From NCBI GenBank assembly GCA_965649825.1, contig OZ287694.1, forward strand, positions 2,232,001 to 2,296,000: 64,000 nucleotides of DNA, given 5' to 3'. A program made the translations under genes and the position numbers. The DNA is from Penicillus capitatus (taxonomy: Eukaryota > Chlorophyta). The stretch's first letter is position 1. The number at the start of each line of letters is the position of its first letter. The notes under the pieces are model-generated. The model did no database searches and was not told where the DNA came from. It worked only from the letters and a program-made list of their open reading frames with translations. Positions 24,459-36,185 of the stretch are shown here, piece after piece.

Positions 24459-24997
24459 ATGAAGCTTCTGACGCACAATATGTTACAGAGCCACGTTCCG
24501 GGGGTCACTCCTGGACAGCACTTCCTCATAGAACCGCACCGACTGTCCACCGTCGAGGCCGAGTTCAACGCAGGTGCGACGCGCAACAGGAGTGGCGTTT
24601 TCGATGGACGTCCGTGAGGCAGATCGCGTGACACGTCTGATGGCGAAGCTCGACTGGGATGCCTTCCGAACAGCAGCTGCAAAAGTGAGCGCAGTGATGG
24701 AGTGCATAGGTCCACGCGTCTGAGTGTCGCCTTAGCTCGGATTGGCAGACTACCCAGAGGCGGTGACCGAAGAGATGCACGCATCGGAGGAGTTTCTGCG
24801 GAAAGTGCATCACGGCTTGCTCGAAGTGTGACGGACATCGCAGAAAGAGTGACCGTCGGGGGGACTGCCTTATGTAGGTGACGGTTGAGGACGGGCTGCT
24901 CATCTGTCCCGAGTCCGGTCAGCAGTTTATCGTGTCGAACGGCATTCCGAATCTGCTGCTCGCGTCAGGGGGCAATGGAGACGGAGGTTCCCTCTAA
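24459..24997 (+). CDS. TRM112: Multifunctional methyltransferase subunit TRM112
   Basis: Exons 24459-24573, 24623-24684, 24736-24825, 24878-24997 (387 nt, 128 residues). It starts MKLLTHNMLQSHVPGV, the hallmark of TRM112, and has the C-terminal zinc-domain half LICPESGQQFIVSNGIPNLL. TRM112 is the obligate activating partner of several methyltransferases acting on tRNA, rRNA and release factor eRF1. The first Cys pair of the zinc site in yeast is not obvious here, as in other TRM112 proteins with a reduced zinc site. Introns are 49-52 nt. The gene converges on poly(A) polymerase, 321 bp away. Confidence 0.95.
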
Positions 24998-25318
24998 TCT
25001 GCCATGAAATTAATATCAGATGCATTTCACAAAGAATGTAACAGAGTGCAGTCAGCATCCGTTTAGCGATCTGACCTTCCTAGCTCACTGGGCCTAGAAG
25101 GGAGCGCCTAAGCTCACATCAACGACAAGATAACAACAGTCTGTCAGACTCAGTGAAGTGCATGACAGCTCGCCTAATAAAGTGATTGCAGATTTCAAAG
25201 CCGTCTTTGAGAACACGAGACATGATGCAAAACGATCGCTCCGGTTGGAGTCCATCTAAGCAAAAACAACCGTTAAGGACCCAGCCCGTCATACGGCGAC
25301 CACCACATCGACTCGGGA

Positions 25319-27772
25319 TCACTTCTGTGCCCACTTGATTCGTAGACTTCCTCTCGCGACAGGGGCCTCTCGCTCAATGGACTGTAAAAAGAGTGATAAG
25401 CAAAAGAGTGAGAAAGGTATGATGCGCACTTCTTCGCCAAGAAAGCAGTTGAGATCGTCGACGGCTGAGACATCCGTCAGTTTGCGCCGATGGGCTGTTC
25501 CCCTGGAAGGATGTTCAGCACGGACATCAACTTCTCTGGGATACTGTTTCCTTTTCTTTTCATTTTCAACGACTCGATGGGCAACCACACACTCAGACAC
25601 GTCTCTCACACTAAAACGTCACATCTCACTCTTTTGGTGGATCCATCGGATTTGGAAGGTACGTCGGACGCGTCTCCAGTCCGGGAATGGCTGCCGGTGG
25701 TTCTGAGGCGACGATGGCGTCACGTGGGGGTGTCCGCGTCGAATGGGTCGATGCGAAAGGGACATCGGTGGTCGTGGAGGTATCATCGGACTGAGGACTC
25801 TTCACCACTGTGGCCTCTCGGTTTGGATTCTTTCCAGAAACAAACAACGCATCTGGCACAAACGCCGGCTTGCACTCGATCACTTGCATTTGCATTCCTG
25901 GCTTATGATGGGTATAGTTATGATACACTTGATACCTAGACACAAACGACGGTTGCCATCGCGCCGCCACCGCGCCGCCACTACCGGAATTCTTTGATGG
26001 GGTGACCCATGTCGACAAGAGGTGCGCCATTTCGTTGACGATTCGAAACGAAATGCGGCCGCTTGACGCCAATCCAGAACCACACTTGATGCGAGGCATC
26101 TTCCGTGTCATCCGGTCGGTATTCGATGTGCCACAGTCGCACTTCGGCCGAGTGGGAGAGATGATAGACCAATCGTCGGATTCTTGATTGAACCCAGCCT
26201 GTCCATTCCATTAACTCCAACTTAGTATTGGCAGAGCAGACCACCTAGGATCACCCTTTCGTCAGCCGCCAGCCGCCAGCCGCCGGGGTGCGTGGATTAT
26301 TACCTTAAGGAAATTGGGATACGTTTCAAAGAATGGAAAAGGCTGCGTCAGTAATCTCCAGCCGTCCAAGAAGTCCTCAGCCGTTCCCTGTGAGCTTGTT
26401 CTTTTGAAGATTTGACTGCAAATGCGCTCTGCTTCGCTGAACTCTTGTACAATAATATGGAGTGTGTTTTCGGTGACACTGAAACTGGAATTGAAAGCTG
26501 GATAGACGGGTGTGATGATCGGCATGACGTGATTCCTCTCCACAGGATTGGCACGTGGATCCCAGATGGGCAGACCGATGCTTTCGTAATGCAGATCTTC
26601 CAGGAGAATCGGAGTGGGCCACTGCCACTGTGAAAACACCTGAAAACGAGCCATGGTACAGACGAGCGTGGGCGCATTGCCACCGCCGCCGCCGGCGGCT
26701 ATACCTTGAAGAACTTTAAGATGAGCATGCTGGAATTGCTCAGAGGAAATAACGTTTGCACAAAGGTGAGCATCAATGCCCAGTTGATACCGCCCAAATA
26801 TCCCAGTACATTGCTATAGATACCTCTCTTTTTTGCCCATACCTATCGATCTGCTCAGAAAGAGTGAGATGCTGCGACATAGATCGTTACTTTGAGAAAT
26901 CGAAGAGCCGTTCTGAAGACAGCCACATCTGGCACCAACTGCAAGATTTTGTCGGTAACCCTTCGGCCATTGATACTGGTGACAGAGTCTTGGCTGACGT
27001 TCCTGATGATCGATATGTCATTAATATCCAAGTCTGAAGCGACATGTTCAGAAGCGAGTGGGACGTAGACCAAGTCAAAAGCAATGGTATCATATTTAAT
27101 CTTTATCACAGGTACAATCGCCTCCGGTATGGCAATCACTTCTGACACATGCTCATGCATCTAACAGTCACACATATCTTCATCCGTCACCTCACTCTTG
27201 CCACATCTGCGATGCCTCACTTTCAGTTGCTGCTCCAGAGTGTGCTCTTCCGATCCAAAAAAATCAGATTTGCGGGTGGCGTAGTTCGGGCCAACAATCA
27301 GCGCGTCGATATCCGTCCCTGATGTCAGGCGCTTGTGTCAGCGGACAACGATCGGTAGGTATGGCGAAGGGGCGTGACCTGTTCCGTGGATACCGAGGCG
27401 ATAAGAGCCAAAGGTATAGACTTTGATACAAGCAGCTTGGACGACCGTTTCGCTAAATTTCTTGAGGCGACAGACACCTTGGACCCAGTGGCAGCAGAGT
27501 GTCTCCAGGTCCTGTAGGGCCTTTTCCCGAAGCTTCTCGCCTTCCTCCGTCTCATGCACATCCGTTTCTTCATTCAGAAACTGCTCAAAGGCAAACCCTT
27601 GCCTTCAGGCACCGCCGTGCTGCTGCCTTCGTACCTTCTCTAAGGCCTGTGTCATGACGAGGTCGATGGGTTCGGGTTTTGTCTGGGGTAGGTTGTTTTT
27701 GAGGCGCTCGTAGACACCTCCACTCTGGAAAGGGTCCGAACCAATGCTCTCACAGTAGGACCAGTAATCCAT
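25319..27772 (-). CDS. Poly(A) polymerase
   Basis: Ten minus-strand exons: 27772-27635, 27580-27379, 27318-27221, 27160-26891, 26842-26705, 26639-26304, 26244-25985, 25935-25663, 25610-25430, 25381-25319 (1959 nt, 652 residues). It adds poly(A) tails to cleaved pre-mRNA in the nucleus. The nucleotidyltransferase core is clear: [20 protein letters not shown] with the first two catalytic Asp, then TIAFDLVYV with the third. The central domain follows ([40 protein letters not shown]), then the RNA-binding domain ([39 protein letters not shown]). The Ser/Thr/Pro-rich tail runs over two small exons whose joins give a continuous frame. An earlier stop at 25626 applies only if the 52-nt intron 25662-25611 is kept. 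Confidence 0.9.
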
Positions 27773-28478
27773 AAGACGCCCGACGAATCCGACAGGAAGA
27801 CGACGACGATGGTGGCGGCGCTTCAAAGGAATCACCCGTAACGAATAGAAGCGATGGCAAAGTTAAGTTGTTGGTTCGAAGAGACTTTACAAAACCGCTG
27901 ACTAAAGCGCACGAAGGCGACGCGAGATTTGAATGATGGCGACTCGAGAGTCGGTGATGCGACAGAGATTGGGAAACGTCTCTAGACCCGTAAACGCAGT
28001 GCGCAACACGGGCCTGTCAGAGAGAAGCGTACGCCGACGTGTGTCGAGGTCGATGACGGCGACGACGCCTGTTGGAAGACGAAACGACCACTCGGTCCTC
28101 TGGGTTTGTACGATATGACCCGATAGTGAACGAAGGTAAAGCAAATTTTTTAGCTAACGCTGTCACGTCAGATAGTAGGAGGCGGTGTCGAGCGTCGAGA
28201 CTGGTGGCGAAAGAAATAACCGGTTCACTGCGGCGCGAGGTCTATCTGACGTGCGTCCTCGTCAGAATCGATGTTCTGAGAACGTGCTGCGTTGTGACGT
28301 CACATCAGATGCACCTAAAATGGCAGCCGGATGACAGCTGCTGCCGGAACGGGGTCCTCGATTTAAACGCGAATTTTGTGGCTGAGAGCCGTTGTCGAGA
28401 AGTGTCTTCTGTTTTTAAAGGTGTCCTCGTGTCCAGCGCTTTTCACTTTTGCCATAACGTCCTTGCTCAAAGACGACC
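27773..28478. other. Spacer with one 80-codon minus-strand open frame (28144-27902)
   Basis: Between poly(A) polymerase and the first patatin gene. The minus frame 28144-27902 (GVVAVIDLDTRRRTLLSD and so on) is open but begins with a non-ATG codon and has no recognisable family. I call no gene here. Confidence 0.3.
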
Positions 28479-29879
28479 ATGACGACTACCCAAGCAACGC
28501 AAGGACAAAATGCGGCGGCTTTGCCAAGGTGAGCTATTGTGGTTGCGTTTCTCCTGTGTGATATCGTCTGCTGTGGCAGACCGCTTATCAAACGCCCGGC
28601 GTCGGCGAAGTACCGTACGCTGTTGTCCATTGACGGCGGCGGTATTCGGGGCATCATTCCCGTTATGATCCTGATGGAGGTCGAACGGGACATTAAGGAG
28701 CATATCTTCGAGCGTCGCGACACCCTGGTTCCGGCAGACGTGCGCGACCGCATCCATTCGGAGGACGATTTCGACATCGACCTCACGGACTACTTCGACG
28801 TCGTGGCCGGAACCTCCATTGGCTCGTTGCTCGCCTGCTACATCGCCGCACGTGGACGCGGTTCGGAGAGAATAGTGAACGACCCAGAAATTGTGGCGAA
28901 TTATGGCAGACTGCGTTCCGGAAGTATGGAAGCGTGCCGCGCCGCCTTTCGTGAGTACTCTTCGCGGGTGTTTCCGCGTCGGAACATCTTTCGCCGTATC
29001 GGTCGCGTCTTTCGTCCCGCCTACGCTTCGGAAGGGCTGGAGGAAACGTTGAGGGCGATGTTCGGCGAGACGACGATGAACGACATGGAGACGTCTTGTT
29101 TGATTACGTCCTATGATTTGCGGCGCAATGCCGCTTGCAGTTTCCTTCACGGCTGTAGGGCCGACGCTGGGAACTACACCGTCCGTACGGCCGTGAGACA
29201 AGGGCCCCGAACATCCGCCGCCGCCGGCGCTGCCACAGAGAGCCACCCGGAGGAGCATCACCAACCGACCGAGTGCCGCGATGGCTGGGATCCTGACGTC
29301 GAATTTATCAAAGGGACAAACTACCGTCTGCGGGACATTGCCCTGGCCAGCAGCTCGGCGCCGACGTATTTCAGACCGGCGCGCATTTCGCCGGTCGATA
29401 TGGAAAATCCTGAAGAGTTCATCCTCGTCGATGGCGGCGTCGTGGCCAACAATCCGACCTTGCAGGCATTGAGCTACGCGCCAAGCACTTTCAGTCCGGG
29501 CGAGGGCGACATCCGTGAAGTCGCTGTGTTCTCTGTGGGATGTGGGACCGTGGATCCCTCCGCTCCACACGATGATGAACCGGGTATTGCTTGGTGGCTG
29601 ACATCTGGATACCTTATAGATGCGTTCAGCAATGGAACCGGCGAGTATATCCAGGCGGTGGTCGATCTCTGGTTCTATCACAATCTCCGACTGCCGTTTG
29701 GACAGTACGTTCGTATCCAGAGATCGGAACCGAGAAACACCGAGGTTGGCGAAGTTCTGGGCAATATGGATAACGCCGACAATGTGCCGACGTTGGAAGA
29801 GGTCGGACGCCAAATGGCGAAAACGCATAAGGCTGAGATTCAGAGATTCGTCAGAGATTATCTCTTTGCCATGAAATGA
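28479..29879 (+). CDS. Patatin-like phospholipase, paralogue 1
   Basis: Exons 28479-28528 and 28580-29879 (449 residues). It is a Ser-Asp dyad lipid acyl hydrolase. The oxyanion loop LLSIDGGGIRGIIPV opens the domain; the nucleophile elbow is GTSIGSLLACYIAA (G-x-S-x-G, Ser); the catalytic Asp lies in DGGVVANNPTL. The small first exon is non-catalytic. The 51-nt intron gives a clean R-PLIKRP join matching the second paralogue. The substrate is not readable from sequence. A Pro/Ala/Glu-rich insert sits between the Ser and Asp motifs and is different in the paralogue. Confidence 0.9.
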
Positions 29880-32017
29880 TCATTTCTTAATGTACTGTCG
29901 CATTCAAGCCGTCTCCAGTATCAGGCCATGTATACTAGTTGTCTCACCTACTCGACTTGACGCAAACATGCAACGCACTATCTCAAATCCATCTCTGTTT
30001 TGTTCTCTTAGTGTGATCCGCTATTGTGTGACGGACTAGTTCACTATCTCTATTGTAGGACCGCATTGTAACGGCTGTTTTCATTCGATGATGTGCGATG
30101 ACGACCCATACAGCGAGATGGCGGTGTGCATAACGCAGTGGCGTTCCTATGTACTGGAGCCATCGGTGGATCATTCCTTAACTGGATAGAGAGGCTGACA
30201 ACGGAGTTCGCTGTGAGCTTGCTAAAAGGGAGAACCCTTTGATTCAGCCTTCAGAGATACCGAGCACATCTGCATTGTCAGAATGACGCATTGTTCTTTG
30301 ATCATGGCGACGTGGGACGGACTCTTGTCGTCTGCTCGCTTGTCGAGGTCGATATTCAAGACGCTCGATCCTGAACGCGCTCGGCTGCTGACGTGCCGTC
30401 GTGTGGTTCGTAGACGAACGCGTCCTGAGCTGACGCTATGAAGCGTGATTTGACATCTCCCTTATGTAGCGAGTAACGCGTTATGCTATCCTCGATCCTG
30501 CTCACCTACACCGTCACACCTTCAGCGGCGACAGTCGTGACAGATTCGATAACAAACAGCGAAGGAGACAATCGACTGGGGGAGAAGAGATGGATGCCAC
30601 CGAAGTGTGACGACATAAACGGCCGATGTGTGACCGTGATCTAATTTCAGACTGGTCTAATGCTTTCTATGTAGGCTTTTCACGACATACGTGCAAGATA
30701 GGTCGAGGAGAAGTGAATGGGTCCATTGTCGGATGTCTTCGTCTGCAAAACCAGGCGATGTGCGAAATCAGCTGAAAGCGCCTACCGCATTTTACTTTCC
30801 GTTCGGATACAGAACCCATTCCCTATCCCGATGATCATCTCCCCAGTTGCGGCAGAAAGAGGCGCATAGATTCGGCATCCATTGCCACGAGGTCGGCGCA
30901 AAAGAACACGCACTCTAGTAAGAGTCTATGCCATATCCCCTGCTAACTGATTCTCATTTGTCCATTGTTTCCGACAGCTTTATCTATGTTATCAAGGATG
31001 AGGGTATAAGCTTTCTGCGCAAAAGCCAAGAAACTGTTCGATGATGAATGGGGTCTGCACGAGACACCAATGAAAGACGCCGAACGCATCATGCAGTTTC
31101 CTGTCCGGTAGATTCAGCAAACAAGAGAGGCTATGATGCTGCGCAATAACACGAAGTCTCGCCATGGGAATGTCAAAGGCCATGAGTATCCTCTTCATCC
31201 GCATCATCTGCTGTGGCCATTACAATGGCATCACCTTAAACACACTTCCAGTGCGAAATGGACGATCTGCGTCTTTGCCACGGAATACGGCAAGAGGTGT
31301 CCACGGAGACCTCCAGAGATCGCGATACCCTTTGCTAGATGTGGGCCATTTGGAGATCAATGAGGTAGACGGAGGACATCTTGCTAAAAACAGAAAGTGC
31401 TGTGGCAGATGGCACGGTCAAATCCTATTCTCCAACCACAGGACGGCACTTTGCGTCTCCTGGTGCAGTTCTCATGATCAGACAAGAGGACAGAATGTCT
31501 CAGTCCTTGCAGATGACAGCGACGGATGCATCTGTGATGTGACGGCACTGAATGCTCCATGCAGTCTGCAGGCACTAAGCATAAGGATTCCCAACAGCAA
31601 AGAAAGGACATGCACCTGCAGCCTCTACACATGGAGCAGAAACCGCTGGACTGTGCACAGCCGCCAAACCCTTCTCCATTTTTCCATGCAGTAATGCACA
31701 GCCGCGCTGAGAAACGAGACGGTTAAATGCAGGGACATGCCGTCTTTATGCGTGTTGAGGCGGCGCAGAACGCGACGCCGTTCGCGTTTGAGCCGGTGTC
31801 TCGGGCTTAACGCCGGGATGCGATTTGTGGGGCTCAGAACGCTAGGCGGAATCTGCCTCGTCAGACTCGAAGATCTGGTTCGCCGCATCGCGCTGTCATG
31901 GACAGTCGCGAGCCACAAAATGCATCAGCGCATGGAACCTACCACTCGTGCTGACGATCAAGTACCCATTTCAGCTGCATTTGCGCGTACCCGTCCTTCA
32001 TTGTGTTGACTGCCGCC
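29880..32017. other. Spacer between the two patatin genes
   Basis: About 2.1 kb with no supported gene. Short open frames on both strands (for example minus 31207-30992, plus 31164-31694) match no family I know and lack splice logic. A decayed patatin copy near 31.2-31.4 kb was considered but the resemblance is too weak. Confidence 0.4.
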
Positions 32018-33502
32018 ATGAAGGACCAGTCGAGCTTTATAGAAAAGATCCGAAGCTGCCTGTTCTGGCCGCGTATATTTCGCCGAAACGCGACGACCGT
32101 CGGCAAAGGCACCAATCCCACCGCGCCTGTCCATTTCGCAAAGTGCGTGCCTCGTGCCCTCTACCTCTTGTGATTTTTTGACGTGGGTAGGCCACTCATT
32201 AAGCGCCCCCAAGGGACGAAGTTCCGCACCCTGTTGTCCATTGACGGCGGCGGCGTGCGCGGCATCATCCCTGTCATGGTATTGCTGGAGCTGGAGGACA
32301 CCATCAAGGAGCATATCCTTGAGAACCGCGACACGCTGGTGCCAGAAGACATACGCGACCGTATCGACTCGGTGGACGACTTCGACATCAATCTTGTCGA
32401 CTACTTCGACCTCGTGGCGGGAACGTCCATTGGGTCGTGGATTGCCTGCTACATCGCTGCACGTGGACGCGGGACCGAGGCGTTTTTGAGAGACCCGAGG
32501 GTCGTGGCGTCTTATGGTCATATCCGTCCAGGATGTGTGGAGGCGAGTCGCGCGGTTACTCAGGTGCTCAGTCATAAGGTGTTTAAATCCAAGCGCCTCT
32601 TTCCACGAGTTACGAGTCTGTTTCGGCCGCCTTTCTCTTCGGATGGGCTCTGCGATGTGCTGCATACGATGTTTGGCGAGGCGACGATGGACGACCTGGA
32701 GACGGATTGCCTCATCACGGCCTACGATATGAGGCGCAATGCCGCGTGCTGCTTCCTTCGAAACTTAAACGCTGAAAAAAAGAACATCCTCGTGCGTACG
32801 ACTGTGCGACACGGACCTCGAAGTTCTACACCAGCAGCAGCCGCCGCCGCCGCCACTGATACCACTTCTCCCCAGTTAGAAGGACAAAATGGAACGAGTC
32901 AGGACAACGAGTGGACTCCCGATCTCGCATTCGACAGCGGCAAAAACTATCGCCTCAGAGACATTGCCCTGGCCAGCAGCTCCCTTCCGCTGGGTTTCCC
33001 TCCAGCGCGCATTTCGCCGATCAATGTGAAGTATCCAGAAGAACTCGTCCTCGTCGACGGCGGCGTCGTTGCAAGGAATCCGACCTTACAGGCACTGACC
33101 TACATTCCGAGCACGATCCAATCGCGCAACGTTCGTAAAGTCGCTATCTTTTCCGTCGGCTGCGGGCTAGTGGATATAACAGAAGACCTGAATCTGAATC
33201 CGGGAGCTATTTGGTGGATGGAGTCTGGTCGTCTCCTCGACGCTTACGGCAATGGAGCGAGCGAGTACATTCAAGCCACGATGGATTACTGGCTATACGG
33301 AAACATCGGTCTGCCGTTCGGACAGTACGTTCGCATACAAGTATCCGCGGCAGAAAACACGGAAACCGGTCGAATCCTGTCCACTTGGAACAATCCCGAC
33401 AATGCACCTGCTCTTGAACAGATTGGCCGCGATTTGGCCCAAACGAATCGCTCTGAGATTAAGAGATTCGTCAAAGATTACATCTTTGGTCCTGCATCAT
33501 AA
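32018..33502 (+). CDS. Patatin-like phospholipase, paralogue 2
   Basis: Exons 32018-32142 and 32191-33502 (478 residues). Catalytic motifs match paralogue 1: LLSIDGGGVRGIIPV, GTSIGSWIACYIAA and DGGVVARNPTL. The first exon is longer (MKDQSSFIEKIRSC onward) and unlike that of paralogue 1, while the catalytic exon aligns along its whole length. The 48-nt intron ends exactly before the shared PLIKRP sequence. The two genes are direct repeats about 3.5 kb apart and probably arose by tandem duplication followed by divergence. A poly-Ala/Thr insert (near 32830-32870) lies where paralogue 1 has an unrelated linker. Confidence 0.9.
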
Positions 33503-35255
33503 GAGAACGAACGGTTTTTGAATTTCCCGACAGCTGAGCTGTTTTCTTTTATACCTTTTTTGTCCTTTATGGCCTGAAATCAAAATCCAACTCTGCAACC
33601 TCCAAAGCAACGCTGTTATTATCTTGACTGTAGTGCCAAGTCTTCTGGTTGAACGCGCTTTATGATGACGCAAAAAACTCTGCGATGCATATCAAGAAGC
33701 CGCCGACATCTGTTTACACAGACGTTCTAAACACAAGGTCTTCTCAACGTGTCTAAATCTGTGTATTCCGATAAAGGACGATTGTCGAAAGATCGACGAA
33801 AGTAGTCATCGTCTTTACGCTTCATCTGATCTCGACTCACTCTGCGCTTTGTCGGAGAAAAGCGTACTCTACATACTACTGTAGAAGTCAATTTCGTTTA
33901 TATCTCCAGAAGAATATGCAGACATTTTACAGCTGCGACCCTCGGAAGCGAAGACCTCTGGCGCTGCATATGTTCGTCAGAGCTGTGTGTTCTGGCTATT
34001 GCTTCTTCTATGCGGAAAGCGTCGAGAGAGTGGACATTGCTAGAATAGATTTTTCCTCTTCTTGAGCGCCGGAGGTTAGCAAAAGAGAGACGAGTTGACG
34101 TTCGCGGTGTAGTGACAAGTTCTTCAGTGACGAACACCAAAAGAGTGGCACTTAACCGGCCCTGTTCCTCGCAGACGAAACGCACCTAATGGACACACGT
34201 GAAGAGAGGTTGGCCTGTCTGAGGTAATATGTGGACCTCCGTCGTTCGTTTCTCGTTCTTTTCGTCGCGGATGTCGCCGTTTGTAAAAAGCTGTCGGATG
34301 CAGTCGACCGTCTTCCCCCTGCGATATCCTCCCGAGAGCAGCGAAGGCCGTGAGTGAGTGGAGAGACGTTCGGGTATGGCGCAGGAATTAGAAGTTGCCT
34401 TCCGCAGATGTATCGCGTGCGAAGCTCGTGATACCGTCTGAGCTCACAAACGTTATATGACCGTCGAAGATGATGGTCGGTGTTGCTTGGAATCACTGCC
34501 GTTGAAAGACTATCGGTCTATATACCTCGCACGTACGATACACTTTTCCAAATACAAAGTATTGAAAACCAACCAACCTATGTACTTACTCTATTATATG
34601 CGTCCAAAAAACAACCGATTGTTAAGCGCACACAAACAAAAAACTTATGCGAAACATAGAGAATCCAATTACATACCACCAGTTCGGTTCGATTCATAGA
34701 GTTCGAACTTATGTTAATACAAGGATACAGCCCCGGCGGAGAAACAGCCAGTTCGATTTATATGCATCGAACTCATTCATGTTGACAGAGAAAACAACAA
34801 AAGCAACAAGCTTACGACACTGAAAACGAAAACAGAGCGCTAGCGCGGGAAAGAAAAACCACGTTGCCCACGAAGACGCTAAAGAAAAAACGCGGCATAT
34901 CAAGTCGACTGCAAAACTCTAGGTCAACAAGCCGCACGCAGTGAAGCAAAGAACGCAGCCCCACAACAATCTTCGTTCTTTCGCCACGATCACCCTACGC
35001 TCTCCACTCCTCGCATTCCTGGTCGCCAAGCTTTGGCCTGCACCGCGTATGCGCCATGCGTATTCTCCCCTTCATCGCACAACACCGATAAAAGAGTTAG
35101 ATCGCCAACTCGCTATCCCTCCACGTCGACCCTTGACATTATCTTCTCTCCTCGCCCGCCCATCGCGACATGATTCCGCCATCCGAAGGGATACCCCCGA
35201 TACATACAACCTCCGACGAAACCTAATCCGCACGTCAGACCGCTTTAACGGTCAC
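33503..35255. other. Gene-poor, partly AT-rich spacer
   Basis: No gene recognised. The stretch 34.5-34.95 kb is AT-richer than the rest. Minus-strand open frames at 34496-34152 and 34185-33898 have no recognisable domain. Confidence 0.4.
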
Positions 35256-36185
35256 CTATCTTCTTGATTTCTTCTTTGCGCCTTTAGATGAACTTCCCGC
35301 GCCACTGTCGACCTTCTGTTTTGCGCTAACATCCTTTAACTTCGCCATTCGTTCTTCTCGAGCTCGCGTGTCTCGTAGACCGTAACAACGCTTTGCCTCG
35401 CTCTCCCTTTTCAATTCTTCTTTGTACGACAAGCCCTGACTACGGCGTTTAGAACCGCGGCTCCCAGATTTCTCCTTCGTTTCGTCTCCATCTTCGTCTA
35501 CTTCTGGTTCCGGATGCGCCTCAGTGACGATTTCTTCTTCTTGTTCCGCTTCCGGCGGCTCCTCCGCAACGACCTCCGTATCCGGTGGCCCCTCCGCAAC
35601 GACCTCTTCCGCTTCTTCCCCCTCCTCGGGGATCTTCTTGTCCGCGGCCACATCGCCCGCCTCGTCTAAGATGAACTGAACGAAGCTGACTGCCAGTCCA
35701 AATATACGTTGACGCACCACTTCCACGGTTCCTCTGAACGCCGACGACATGTTCCTTGCAAACACTGCAACTCTAAGGGGCATCGCACCGTCGCCAAAGT
35801 GTGCTCCGAAGGCTGTCGTCAAAACGTGCCTAATAATTGTCGCGAAATCGGCCCACGTGGCTCCGTGTTCGTCAATACCCTTCGGATCCACTTCTTCGCA
35901 AACCCACGAGACGAGATCAATGTCGACAAACGTCTTACGCGAGGAATACGGATATATATGATCCAAATGTCTTGAAAGGGTGACGTAAAAAATTCTATAC
36001 TTTTCAAGGTCGATGGCTTCTTGCTGCAAAACGTTCATGGTACGGTCTGTCAAAATCCGAGCGGCAGAAAGATAGGCACCCATCACGGTTACGGCTCGCA
36101 AAAAATCAGGAAGACGAACGCTGTCGCGCAGAATGTTTAACGGAACCGATTTGAATCGCAGGAGATCGTAAACTTTGAAACGCAA
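35256..36185 (-). CDS. Hypothetical protein with acidic middle and basic tail, start unresolved
   Basis: Single open frame on the minus strand; stop at 35256. The first in-frame ATG is at 36083 (MGAYLSAARILTDRT), but the same frame is open further upstream without an ATG, so an exon may be missing or the start may be truncated. The first 150 residues look helical and globular. Then come near-repeats of the type VVAE-x-PP-(D/E), a Glu-rich stretch, and a Lys/Arg-rich tail ending KGAKKKSRR. A TATAAAAG box (plus 36217-36224) lies upstream. No family recognised; gene-like composition but no functional clue. Confidence 0.45.
   Translation of the reverse strand: MRFKVYDLLRFKSVPLNILRDSVRLPDFLRAVTVMGAYLSAARILTDRTMNVLQQEAIDLEKYRIFYVTLSRHLDHIYPYSSRKTFVDIDLVSWVCEEVDPKGIDEHGATWADFATIIRHVLTTAFGAHFGDGAMPLRVAVFARNMSSAFRGTVEVVRQRIFGLAVSFVQFILDEAGDVAADKKIPEEGEEAEEVVAEGPPDTEVVAEEPPEAEQEEEIVTEAHPEPEVDEDGDETKEKSGSRGSKRRSQGLSYKEELKRESEAKRCYGLRDTRAREERMAKLKDVSAKQKVDSGAGSSSKGAKKKSRR

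Noticed and set aside
30992-31700. Possible decayed third patatin gene
   Set aside because: Only a few scattered bases resemble the patatin genes; no catalytic motif in any frame.
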